Origin: Anaeromyxobacter oryzisoli
GTDB taxonomy: Bacteria; Myxococcota; Myxococcia; Myxococcales; Anaeromyxobacteraceae
Assembly (NCBI RefSeq): GCF_022690765.1
Contig: NZ_JALCZA010000007.1
Span: 13,689 to 69,695 of the forward strand
Direction of reading: 5' to 3'
DNA length: 56,007 nt
The notes below the pieces were generated by a model. It was not told the origin of the DNA. It did no database searches and worked only from the letters and a program-made list of their open reading frames with translations. The position numbers were made by a program, and so were the translations under genes. Position 1 is the stretch's first letter, and each line of letters begins with the position of its first letter. Shown one piece after another: positions 35,225 through 44,390 of this stretch.

Positions 35225-38200
35225 ATGACGACCAACAAGAGCTTCGATCGTGTTCTCGCACGGTGTCTTGGCTGGGCGCTCGCGGTACTCGTCGGGGCTG
35301 CCGCGAATCCTGCCGGCGCAGCGGTGTACAACTGGCAGATCAGCAGCGGCGCCACGGTCGGCGGGTTCACGACGAACTGGTCGGAGATCTGTACCACCAC
35401 CACGTACCCAACGGCCGCGCGTATCACGACGATGAACACGGCGGCGTTCGGGTGCAGTTCGACGCGCCTCTACGATACGCGCTCGACCGGCAACGACGTG
35501 ATGCTGACGATGATCTCGGACACCGCATACGCGGTGGCTACGGACATCAGCGGCGGGAGCTTCATCGCGAGCCTTCGGAACGGCACTGGGACGACCACCG
35601 TCTCGCTGGACTTCCAGCTCGGGTACGCGAGCGGAGGTGTGTTCACAGGGTTCGGCACGCCGGTCGCGCAGGCGATGACGACGACCCAGACGACCTACAC
35701 GATCGATCTCTCGTTGCAGACGGGCACCGTTCCCTCGGGCGCCAACCTCGCTCTTCGCGTGCGGAAGGTCACGGCCTCCACGGACCAGGCGCGGCTATAT
35801 CTCGGAAGCACGAATGGCAACTCGGGCCAGCTGACCGTGACCGAAACCGCCGCCGCCGTGAACTCCACGGCCGCCGGCACGGTCACCGCCGCCTCGGCGG
35901 CGGGTCTCTGCAACGCGATCACCGTGACCGCGCCGTACACCAACGACGCGAACGGGAATAACACGCTCTCCTACCGTTACCGCACGCCGACGGGAACAGG
36001 GACCTGGACGACTTCGACCGCGCGGACCCACAGCGCGTCGCCTTACAGCTTCAACATCACCGGCCTCACCACCAACGCGACCTACGACGTCGAGGTGACA
36101 TACGTGGACGCGGACGGCGTGACCGGCACCGCGACCCAGACGGTGAGCAACGTCAGGGTCGGGGCGAACTGCACCGTCCCCGGCACGGCGACCGCGGTCC
36201 AGAACACCGGCGCCGCCGGCGCGGCGATCACCGTCACCGCCCCTTACACCGCCGACGCGAACGCGAACGACACGCTCTCGTACCGCTACCGGACGCCGAC
36301 CGGCACCGGCACCTGGACGACGGCCTCGACCCGCGCGCACAGCACCTCGCCGTACACCTTCGACATCACCGGCCTCACCTGCGGAAGCGGCTACGACGTC
36401 GAGGTGACCTACGTCGACGCCGACGGCGTGACCGGCACGGCGACCCAGACCGTGAGCAACGTCATCCTGAACGCGGGCCCGTGCGTTCCGGCGCAGGCGG
36501 TCACGGTCGGCAACGGCGCCACCCTCGTCGGCGCGGCGTCCATCGCGCCGGGTTCGACGGCCTGGACGCCGGTGGACGCGTTCTCCGTCGTGATCACCTC
36601 CGGCGGCACCAGCAACGCCCTGACGTCGGTCACCTACAAGTCGCTCACGGGCATGTCGCAGTACCTCGCGGGCGTCCGGCTCGTCCGCTCGAGCGGCTCC
36701 GTCGTCCTCGCGACGCTCAGCGCGCCCTCGGGCGACACCTGGGCCTTCACGGGCCTCTCGGAGTCGATCTCCACCACGGCCCAGCAGTACCGGGTCGAGG
36801 TCCAGCCGAAGGCCCACTCGGCGATGCCGGCGGTCCCTGGAGCGAACCTCGTGCTCGCCCCCGGGTCGTCCGGGAACGGCGCGATCTCGGCCATCACGAC
36901 CTCGAGCAGCGCGGCCGTCACCAACACCGACGGCAGCGCGGCCGATCCGGCGTCCGGCCAGGTCCTCATCGACAACCTCTCCCCGGCTGATCCGACCTCC
37001 GTCGTCGCGAACGGGAGCAGCAGCGCGGCCAGCGTGAGCTGGAACAACCCAGGCGCTGCGGACTTCCAGAAGGTGGTCCTCCTCGCGAAGCAGGGCGCCG
37101 CCTTCCTGGCGAGCGAGCGCCCGGCCGAGGGCGACGATCCGCTGCTGAACGCCGCCTACGGCGCCGCCACCGTCCGCTACTCCGGCGCGGTCTCGCCGCA
37201 GACCATCGGCGGGCTCGCCGCGGGCACCTGGTACTTCAAGCTCTTCTCGCGCGACACGAGCGGCAACTTCTCGTCGGTCGGCGTGGAGACGAGCGCCACC
37301 GTCACGAGCTTCGTCGGGGACGGCGACATCACCCCGGGCAGCGTGAAGCCGGTCCTGGCCATCGTGAACCCGATGAACGGGGCCGTCCTCCAGACGCCCT
37401 TCCGGCTCCAGGCGCGGATCTTCAGCCCGAAGACCTCCGCCGGCGTGACCCAGCCGATCACCGCGGTCACGCTCCTCGTAGACGGCGCCGTCTCCACGTA
37501 CACGATGTCCCAGCTCACCGCCTACGGCACGGCGACGGACAACGGGGTGTGGGGCACGACCATCTCCACGCTCGCCGCCGGTTCGCACACGCTCCGCGTG
37601 TGGGCCGAGAACGGCGCCTCGGGCACCACGCGCGTCTACTCGGGCACGCTCACGGTGACGGTCGCCGCGGGCACGGGCGACGGCAACCTGCTCGTGCGCG
37701 ACAACGCGAGCCAGGTCTGCACCGACTGCCACGCCATCGCGTCGCACGGCGCCGAGGCGACGGGAAACAAGTACGGCTCGTGGGCCGTGACCTGCCGCGA
37801 GTGCCACACGCCGCACGGCACGACCAACCTCGACCTCGTCCGGACCGCGATCACGCCTCCCGCGCGCACCGGACCGTCGACGTCGGCACCCGTCGCGTTC
37901 CTGAACAAGACCGGGTACGCGACGAATTCTTACGCGAGCGCCGGGAACAACGGCCCGTGTCAGGTCTGTCACACGCAGACGAGCTATTACCGGGCGGACG
38001 GCTCGTCCCCCGGCGGTACGCACGAGACCGGGCCATGCGCGAGCTGCCACGCGCACGCGAAGGGGCTCGTGGCGTCCTGCACCATGTGCCACGGCACCGA
38101 GGGGCGCGGCTCCGTCACGGGCGCTGATCCGAAGCAGGCGGCCGCGCCGCCCGTGGTGGCGCCCGGGGCGACGGTGTTCGTCACCGGCGGCGGCGCGCAC

Positions 38201-41200
38201 CTCGCCCACGTGAACCAGACGACCTGGCGTACGAACCCGCTCCCCTGTGCGTCGTGCCACCCCGCGCCGCACGCGACGAAGGGCGGCACGGACATGGCGT
38301 GGAGCACGGTCGCGACGGGCAACGGCACGGTCGTGCCGACGCCGGCCGCCGGGGCGCTCGCCTCGAACTGGCCGAATACTCCGAGCTGTACCAACTGGTG
38401 CCACGGCGCCGGCTTCGCGGCGGGCGGGGGCACCCGCACCACGCCGGTCTGGAACGGCAACTCGACCTACAGCGCCTGCGGCGCGTGCCACGCGAGCCCG
38501 CCGCCGAACGGCACCACCGGCCAGGATCACCCGCAGAACCTCACCTGCGCGACCTGTCACGGCGGGGACTACACGCAGACGAGCGTCGGCGCCGTCTCGA
38601 AGGCGACCCACGTCGACGGCACCGTCCAGAAGCCGACCGGCTGCACCGCCTGCCACGGCAAGCTGACCGGGACCAGCGGCGTCGTGGTGCCGAGCGGAGA
38701 TCCGTCCGCGGCGCCGGGCTATGACGCCGTCTCGGTCGACACGCGGGGCAGCAGCGACCGGCTGCAGACGAGCGTCGGCGCGCACGTCAAGCACGTGAAC
38801 AGCGGGCTGATGCCCGCGAAGGCCTGCAACGTCTGCCACGGCTCGACGCCGGCGGACGGTGACACCTCGCACGCGAACGGCACCGTCGCCATCGGCTGGA
38901 GCTCGCCGGCGAACGCCCAGGCCGTGTCCCCCACCTGGTCGGCGGGGAGCTGCACGAACTACTGCCACTCGAGCGGGAAGCCCATCGGCGGGACGTTGAC
39001 GACGAAGTCCGTCACCTGGACCAGCACGACCGCGCTCGGCTGCACCGACTGCCATGCAGCTGCGGCGATCGCGACGAACGCGCACGCGAAGCACGTCACC
39101 ACGTACGGGATCGGGTGTCAGGCCTGTCACGCAGGAACCACCGACAACGGCGCGAGCATCGTCGCGGGCGGCGGCCTCCACGTCAGCGGCTCGAACGACG
39201 TCCAGTTCACCACCACGGACGTCCTGTGGGCGCCCTACGTGACCGGCGGCGGCTACGACGCGCTGGCCTACACCTGCTCCAGCACCTACTGCCACTCGAA
39301 CGGCTCGACCAGCACGTCGCCGTACGGCGCGCCGGTCAGTACGCTCGCTTGGAACGGCGTCGCGACGTGCTCGAGCTGCCACGGCGGCTACACGGGGACC
39401 CTCATCGCGACCGGCACGCACACCAGCCACGTGAACAACGCAGGCGCGATCGGCACGAACTACCACTGCGACGATTGCCACGCGGCGACGGTGACCGGCG
39501 GGGCGACGCCGGCCCTGAACTACGCGGGCGGCCTGCACGTCAACCGCGTCAAGGACGTCTCGATCGCGAACCGCGGGACGTTCCCCAGCACCGACACGAC
39601 CGCGACCTGTAGCGCGACCTACTGCCACTCTTCGGGCCGTCCCGCGACCGCGGGATCCACCAACGCGTCCAAGTACAACACGGTGACCTGGGGCCAGGCG
39701 GGGACGCTCGCCTGCAACGGCTGCCACGGCACGTACACCTCGGCCGACGGCGCGACCTACGGCGGCTGGGCGTCGGTCTACGGCGAGCCGAACTACGCGA
39801 GCGGCGGCCAGAACGTCGTGAACTCGAACAGCCACAGGGCGCACGTCGGGTCGGCGGCGAGCTGCGCCATCTGTCACCAGCAGACGACGGCGAACGGGAC
39901 CGCCATCAACGGCGCCTACAACCTCCACACCGACGGGCAGCGCCAGGTGACCTGGGACGCGACGCGCACGGCCGGAGGAGCCGTCTACAACCCGTCGACG
40001 AAGCAGTGCTCGAGCGTCACCTGTCACGGCGCCGGCACCCCGGTCTGGGGCGGGCCGTCGATGACCTGCACGAGCTGCCACGGCACCACCGGGACGGAGA
40101 CGGACGATCTCGGCGCGAGCTTCTGGACCAACAACATCGTCGCGACGATCAACACGACCGAGTGGAGCTACTCCGGCCACGGCAAGACCACCGCGTACGA
40201 CGTGACCGCGAATCCGGGCGCCGCGTTCCCGACGACGCCGACGGCGGGCCTCTCGGAGTGCCTGTACTGCCACGACAACACGGTCGGCCACGGCGATCCG
40301 ACCAACCCGTTCCGGCTCCGCGGCGTGACCGACGCGAACGGCGTCTCCGCGGCGTACGCGGTCACGACCGCCGAGCTCGCGAACGCCGTCTGCCTCGACT
40401 GCCACTCCGCGACGGCGAACGGCGTCGATCCCGATGGGACCGGCACGAGCTACACGAAGAAGGTGGCGACGTACAAGACGGCCAAGAGCCACCAGGGAGC
40501 GAAGCACACGGTCGCGACGCTCGGCGGGAGGTTCTGCTGGGATTGCCACGATCCTCACGGTGACCGTCCCAACTCGACCACCGGCAACATCGCCATGATC
40601 CGCAGCAGCGTCACGACGGTGTCGGACGGCACCTACGGGTACGTCGGGGCGTCGGGCGCGCAGCAGGCCGTCACCTTCAACAGCGAGGCGGCGACTCCGC
40701 CGGCGACCGGGAAGACCGTGGAGACGACCACGGCGGCCGGCACGCAGCACGTCGGCATCTGCCAGGCCTGCCACGGTGACACGAGCGAGACCTACTGGAC
40801 GAAGTACTGGAACCGGCTCGGCTACCAGGACCCGAACGGCCCGCCCAACAGCGATCGCACCCTGAGCTCCGCGTCGGCGACCTCGCACAACTACGGCAGC
40901 GCCGCGGTGACGTACTGCATCAGTTGCCATACGCACGGGACCGGGTTCGGCGGGGAGTGCGTCGGCTGCCACGCGACCACCCAGCCGATCACGCAGGGGC
41001 CGCTCGCGGGGACGAGGAGTCGGCGCGAGGTCGTCAGCGAGTTCCAGAACGCGTGGTCGCACAAGGCGTCCACGAGCACGGTGCCGGCCAGCCGGACCGT
41101 CTCCAACTACGACTGCGCGGTCTGCCACATGGAAGGCGATCCGGCGACCGGGAACCCGACGTCCTCCCACGGCGACGGCTACCTCAACCTGCGAGACCCC

Positions 41201-42259
41201 GACACCGGCGCCAACATCAAGGGCGTGACGTTCAGCCAGACGATCTACACCGACTCGGCGAACGGCGGCTCCTACAGCTCGACGACCGCTGACGCGACAC
41301 CCGCCGAGTTCAACCGTAACGTCTCGAGCGCCACGCTCGAGCCGGACGTGGTCGCGATCATGATCAACCAGTGCCTCAAGTGCCACGACAGCGACGGCGC
41401 GATGAGCACGCTCGCGCGGGTGCCCACGTCTGTGATGCCGAACGCCTCCGCCGGGAAGCCCTTCGGCACGACGATCCTCGGCACGGGGTACGCCGGCGGC
41501 ACCGGTCTCACGGCGTGCGCCGCCGGGACCGACGGCTGCGTGACGGACGTCAATTCCTCGTTCGCCACATCGAACAGCTCGTACCACCCGATCCGCGGGA
41601 AGCAGAACAACTCCTATGTCAACAACGTCCAGATGATGGCGCCGTGGAACGCGCTGACCACCGACAAGACGAAGGGGACCATCAACGCCGCCAATAGCTG
41701 GGGGTACCTGATCACCTGCTGGGACTGCCACGCCGCGAGCGGTGCCAGCGGTCCGCAGACCAGCACGGTCACGGCGCACGGCGGCAGCGTCACGATCCGC
41801 GCGGGCATCTGGGTGAGCAGCATGCTGACGGTGCCGACCACCACCAACGCGGGCAACCTCTGCCGGGTCTGCCACTTCCCGAGCAGCGTCACGCGCGGCC
41901 ACGGCCCCGGCTCCGCGGCCGCGTCCATCGACAGCAATCCCACCTCGCGCATGGCGGGGGGGTGTTACCTCTGCCACCTCAGCGCGCAGACCAAGCCGGC
42001 CCGGCCCATCCCGGCGCAGGACGTGCACGGCTTCGACTCCTTCGCCACCAACATGGGGACGGACAAGATGTGGCCGGTCGGGGCGACGGAGTCGTACAAG
42101 CCCTACGGGTTCATGCGGAACGTCGGGCCCACCGGCCAGTGGTTGACCCAGAACTGGAGGCCGAAGACAGCGCCGGGGCTCACCACGGGGGTGGGGACCT
42201 GCGGCGGTACCGCGTGCAGGTCGTCGCACGGAACGTACAACCCGGGCGGCGTCTACTGA
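35225..42259 (+). CDS. Giant exported multiheme cytochrome c with FN3-like modules
   Basis: A 2344-residue exported cytochrome. Signal peptide at the N-terminus (KSFDRVLARCLGWALAVLVG), then a heme-free half of beta-sandwich modules (~30-830) including two nearly identical FN3-like repeats (TLSYRYRTPTGTGTWTT.. YDVEVTYVDADGVTGTATQTVSNV). The C-terminal two-thirds carry 28 CxxCH sites, two CxxxCH (CTNWCH, CTNYCH) and three CxxxxCH (CSSTYCH, CSATYCH, CSSVTCH), the Geobacter CxxxxCH...CxxCH domain type. A final CGGTACRSSH lacks the heme-binding His after the second Cys. ATG 35225 is used. Probably an outer-surface electron conduit. The gene is followed by a 14-bp hairpin. Confidence 0.92.
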   Translation: MTTNKSFDRVLARCLGWALAVLVGAAANPAGAAVYNWQISSGATVGGFTTNWSEICTTTTYPTAARITTMNTAAFGCSSTRLYDTRSTGNDVMLTMISDTAYAVATDISGGSFIASLRNGTGTTTVSLDFQLGYASGGVFTGFGTPVAQAMTTTQTTYTIDLSLQTGTVPSGANLALRVRKVTASTDQARLYLGSTNGNSGQLTVTETAAAVNSTAAGTVTAASAAGLCNAITVTAPYTNDANGNNTLSYRYRTPTGTGTWTTSTARTHSASPYSFNITGLTTNATYDVEVTYVDADGVTGTATQTVSNVRVGANCTVPGTATAVQNTGAAGAAITVTAPYTADANANDTLSYRYRTPTGTGTWTTASTRAHSTSPYTFDITGLTCGSGYDVEVTYVDADGVTGTATQTVSNVILNAGPCVPAQAVTVGNGATLVGAASIAPGSTAWTPVDAFSVVITSGGTSNALTSVTYKSLTGMSQYLAGVRLVRSSGSVVLATLSAPSGDTWAFTGLSESISTTAQQYRVEVQPKAHSAMPAVPGANLVLAPGSSGNGAISAITTSSSAAVTNTDGSAADPASGQVLIDNLSPADPTSVVANGSSSAASVSWNNPGAADFQKVVLLAKQGAAFLASERPAEGDDPLLNAAYGAATVRYSGAVSPQTIGGLAAGTWYFKLFSRDTSGNFSSVGVETSATVTSFVGDGDITPGSVKPVLAIVNPMNGAVLQTPFRLQARIFSPKTSAGVTQPITAVTLLVDGAVSTYTMSQLTAYGTATDNGVWGTTISTLAAGSHTLRVWAENGASGTTRVYSGTLTVTVAAGTGDGNLLVRDNASQVCTDCHAIASHGAEATGNKYGSWAVTCRECHTPHGTTNLDLVRTAITPPARTGPSTSAPVAFLNKTGYATNSYASAGNNGPCQVCHTQTSYYRADGSSPGGTHETGPCASCHAHAKGLVASCTMCHGTEGRGSVTGADPKQAAAPPVVAPGATVFVTGGGAHLAHVNQTTWRTNPLPCASCHPAPHATKGGTDMAWSTVATGNGTVVPTPAAGALASNWPNTPSCTNWCHGAGFAAGGGTRTTPVWNGNSTYSACGACHASPPPNGTTGQDHPQNLTCATCHGGDYTQTSVGAVSKATHVDGTVQKPTGCTACHGKLTGTSGVVVPSGDPSAAPGYDAVSVDTRGSSDRLQTSVGAHVKHVNSGLMPAKACNVCHGSTPADGDTSHANGTVAIGWSSPANAQAVSPTWSAGSCTNYCHSSGKPIGGTLTTKSVTWTSTTALGCTDCHAAAAIATNAHAKHVTTYGIGCQACHAGTTDNGASIVAGGGLHVSGSNDVQFTTTDVLWAPYVTGGGYDALAYTCSSTYCHSNGSTSTSPYGAPVSTLAWNGVATCSSCHGGYTGTLIATGTHTSHVNNAGAIGTNYHCDDCHAATVTGGATPALNYAGGLHVNRVKDVSIANRGTFPSTDTTATCSATYCHSSGRPATAGSTNASKYNTVTWGQAGTLACNGCHGTYTSADGATYGGWASVYGEPNYASGGQNVVNSNSHRAHVGSAASCAICHQQTTANGTAINGAYNLHTDGQRQVTWDATRTAGGAVYNPSTKQCSSVTCHGAGTPVWGGPSMTCTSCHGTTGTETDDLGASFWTNNIVATINTTEWSYSGHGKTTAYDVTANPGAAFPTTPTAGLSECLYCHDNTVGHGDPTNPFRLRGVTDANGVSAAYAVTTAELANAVCLDCHSATANGVDPDGTGTSYTKKVATYKTAKSHQGAKHTVATLGGRFCWDCHDPHGDRPNSTTGNIAMIRSSVTTVSDGTYGYVGASGAQQAVTFNSEAATPPATGKTVETTTAAGTQHVGICQACHGDTSETYWTKYWNRLGYQDPNGPPNSDRTLSSASATSHNYGSAAVTYCISCHTHGTGFGGECVGCHATTQPITQGPLAGTRSRREVVSEFQNAWSHKASTSTVPASRTVSNYDCAVCHMEGDPATGNPTSSHGDGYLNLRDPDTGANIKGVTFSQTIYTDSANGGSYSSTTADATPAEFNRNVSSATLEPDVVAIMINQCLKCHDSDGAMSTLARVPTSVMPNASAGKPFGTTILGTGYAGGTGLTACAAGTDGCVTDVNSSFATSNSSYHPIRGKQNNSYVNNVQMMAPWNALTTDKTKGTINAANSWGYLITCWDCHAASGASGPQTSTVTAHGGSVTIRAGIWVSSMLTVPTTTNAGNLCRVCHFPSSVTRGHGPGSAAASIDSNPTSRMAGGCYLCHLSAQTKPARPIPAQDVHGFDSFATNMGTDKMWPVGATESYKPYGFMRNVGPTGQWLTQNWRPKTAPGLTTGVGTCGGTACRSSHGTYNPGGVY

Positions 42260-42279
42260 TCCTTCGGTCGCCGGGGGAG

Positions 42280-42310
42280 CCGCCGGGCGGAGCCGAGCTC
42301 CGCCCGGCGG
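42280..42310 (+). terminator. Long GC hairpin after the giant cytochrome gene
   Basis: CCGCCGGGCGGAGC-CGA-GCTCCGCCCGGCGG, a perfect 14-bp stem with a 3-base loop, followed by TCCTTGC. It lies 20 bases after the stop. It could attenuate read-through into the ResB gene, lowering maturation-protein output relative to cytochrome. Confidence 0.6.
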
Positions 42311-42355
42311 TCCTTGCATCAAAATCCGGGCCCTGCAACAATCATTCAAGCAATC

Positions 42356-43471
42356 GTGAGGATCGAAGAGGCTACCAACGAGAGCGGGCCGCTTTCAGCG
42401 ACACCGCGGGCTCGGTCTCTGTTGCACGAGGCCTATTCGTCCCTGGTCTCGCCGAAGCTCGCCATCGCGCTCCTCGTCGGCGTCCTCGCCTGTTGCGTCG
42501 CCGGGGTCACGTTCCTCCGCGCGCGGGCCGGGCAGGTCATCTTCTCGACGCTCTGGTTCAACGCGCTCCTCGTGCTGCTCGCGGTGAGCTCGGCCGCCGC
42601 GTTCTTCAGCCGAACGTGGAAGAGGAAGCTGACGCTCGTCTCGGCCGGGATGATCTTGTTCCACCTGAGCTTCGCGGCGATGCTCGGGGGCATCGTCTGC
42701 AACAGGCTCTTCTTCTTCGACGGCGTGCTCCGCCTGACCGAGGGCGAGACCCTCCCGAACGGCCGTGTCGAGAGCTACGACCGGATCGACAAGGGCAGGT
42801 TCTTCGACTTCGCGTGGCTCCGTGGCGAGACGACGCTCGTCAGGATGCACCGGAACTACAGGGTGGACGGGGAGAACAAACAGGCGGCGTACGAGCTCGC
42901 CGTGAGCGACGGCGATGCGCTGCTGCACCGGATCATCTACGTCACCCAGCACCTGGACTTCGACGGGGTCCGGTACTTCAGCCAGAAGGAGGGCTACTCC
43001 GTCCTGCTCGTCATGTCCGACCGGGAGGGGCGCGAGCTCTACGGCGCCCACGTCCCGCTCCAGAGCCTGAAGCAAACCGACGGCAAGTACCTGTACGCGT
43101 CGGGGACGGCGGAGGGGCTCACGCCCTTTCCGTTTCCCCCTCCGCCGGAGCAGCCACGCGCCGGCGTGCTGCTGGGATACCGCCCGAGCACGGTCGCGGA
43201 GCGAGCAGGGGACGTCAGCTTCGAGGTGTGGTCCGTCGGACCACACGGCGAGCCCGGCGCCGAGCGGACCGGCACGGTGCCCGTGGGCTTCCGCTTCGAC
43301 GCCGGTGATTTCACGTTCGTCCCGAAAGAGATACGTTACTGGGTCGGCATGAACGTGCGTTACGACCCCGGCCTCAGCGTCATCCTGGCGAGCCTCTGCC
43401 TCGGCCTGGTCGGCATGGTCATGACCTTCGTCGGTCGCGTGCGCCAGGGCGCGCGAAGGCGAGCGGCGTAG
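42356..43471 (+). CDS. ResB-family cytochrome c maturation protein
   Basis: A 371-residue membrane protein of the ResB (Ccs1) family, the partner of CcsA in system II cytochrome c biogenesis. It has a first helix SPKLAIALLVGVLACCVAGV, a second IFSTLWFNALLVLLAV, a third LTLVSAGMILFHLSFAAMLGG, a long periplasmic domain (~115-330), and a terminal helix near VILASLCLGLVGMVMTFVG. GTG 42356 is the likeliest start; TTG 42314 is possible and no strong ribosome site decides. Being encoded directly after the giant cytochrome suggests dedicated service. Confidence 0.85.
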   Translation: MRIEEATNESGPLSATPRARSLLHEAYSSLVSPKLAIALLVGVLACCVAGVTFLRARAGQVIFSTLWFNALLVLLAVSSAAAFFSRTWKRKLTLVSAGMILFHLSFAAMLGGIVCNRLFFFDGVLRLTEGETLPNGRVESYDRIDKGRFFDFAWLRGETTLVRMHRNYRVDGENKQAAYELAVSDGDALLHRIIYVTQHLDFDGVRYFSQKEGYSVLLVMSDREGRELYGAHVPLQSLKQTDGKYLYASGTAEGLTPFPFPPPPEQPRAGVLLGYRPSTVAERAGDVSFEVWSVGPHGEPGAERTGTVPVGFRFDAGDFTFVPKEIRYWVGMNVRYDPGLSVILASLCLGLVGMVMTFVGRVRQGARRRAA

Positions 43472-43523
43472 GCCCGATGGACCTGGCGCACGTCAGTCGC
43501 GGCGGCGTGCGCGTGGAGCTGCG

Positions 43524-44345
43524 ATGGGGATCGAACAAGTGCTGTTCTGGAGCGCGGTCGTCCTCTACGGGCTGAGCGCGTTCGGCTACATCTTCGGCCT
43601 GATCAGCAAGACCGAGAAGCTGTTCCTGGTCGGCCTCGTCGCCGCGATCGCCGGGTTCCTGCCGCACACGGCGAGCATCGCCGTGCGCTGGTCGAGCGGG
43701 GCGAACCCGTTCATCACCATCTCCGAGTCCCTCTCGCTCGGCGTGTGGGTCTCCGTCCTGCTGGCGCTCCTCGTCCAGCTCGCGAACCGGAGGGTGCGCG
43801 TGGTGGGGGTGCTGGTGCTGCCGGTCGCCTTCATCCTGCTGGGGTGGGCCGGCACGCTCCGGACCGCCGCGGCGCCGGAGCTCGTCCCCGCGCTGCAGAG
43901 CGGGTGGCTGTGGGTCCACATCGTCGGGGCGAGCGTCGGCTTCAGCTCGGTGCTCATCGCGGCCGCCCTCGGACTGATCTTCCTGCTCAAGCAGAAGCGG
44001 CAGGGCGGCCTCTACGACAGGCTGCCTTCCCCGCAGGCCATCGACGACCTGAGCTATCGGTTCGTGGTCGCGGGCTTCACGATGTACGGGGTGATGATCG
44101 TCTCGGGCGCCTTCTGGGCGAACCAGGTGAAGGGCACCTTCTGGAACTGGGATCCGGTGGAGGTCTGGTCGCTCGTCTCCTGGCTCGTCTATGGCATCTA
44201 CCTGCACCTGCGCATCACCTTCGGGTGGCGCGGGCAGCGGCTCGCCGTGTACGCCCTCCTGGCGATGATGGTCATGATCGTCAGCTACTGGGGCATTCCC
44301 TTCGGCGTGGAGACCTTCCACTCCGGATTCCGGATCGAGCACTAG
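43524..44345 (+). CDS. CcsA/ResC-family heme-handling protein
   Basis: A 273-residue protein with eight membrane helices that delivers heme to apocytochromes (system II heme lyase with ResB). The WWD-type motif is seen as GTFWNWDPVEVWSLVSWL. Conserved histidines appear in FLPHTASIA, WVHIVGASVG and YLHLRITFGWRG. It follows ResB closely. CcsA variants in other bacteria (NrfI for CxxCK, CcsA1 for CX15CH) are specialised for unusual heme motifs, so this one may serve the CxxxCH/CxxxxCH sites of the upstream cytochrome. Confidence 0.92.
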   Translation: MGIEQVLFWSAVVLYGLSAFGYIFGLISKTEKLFLVGLVAAIAGFLPHTASIAVRWSSGANPFITISESLSLGVWVSVLLALLVQLANRRVRVVGVLVLPVAFILLGWAGTLRTAAAPELVPALQSGWLWVHIVGASVGFSSVLIAAALGLIFLLKQKRQGGLYDRLPSPQAIDDLSYRFVVAGFTMYGVMIVSGAFWANQVKGTFWNWDPVEVWSLVSWLVYGIYLHLRITFGWRGQRLAVYALLAMMVMIVSYWGIPFGVETFHSGFRIEH

Positions 44346-44390
44346 CGAAGCGAGCCCCGTCGCCCCGGAGCGGGGAGGCCAGGAAGCGAC

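Noticed and set aside
37720-42000. CRISPR-like or tandem repeat array from the recurring TGCCACGGC pattern
   Set aside because: The repeats are heme-motif codons (Cys-His-Gly) inside one open frame with irregular spacing.
35795-42349. A 2184-codon open frame antisense to the giant cytochrome
   Set aside because: It is the reverse complement shadow of a gene with strongly biased GC3 codons; low-complexity Arg/Val/Asp-rich translation, no domain, no ribosome site.
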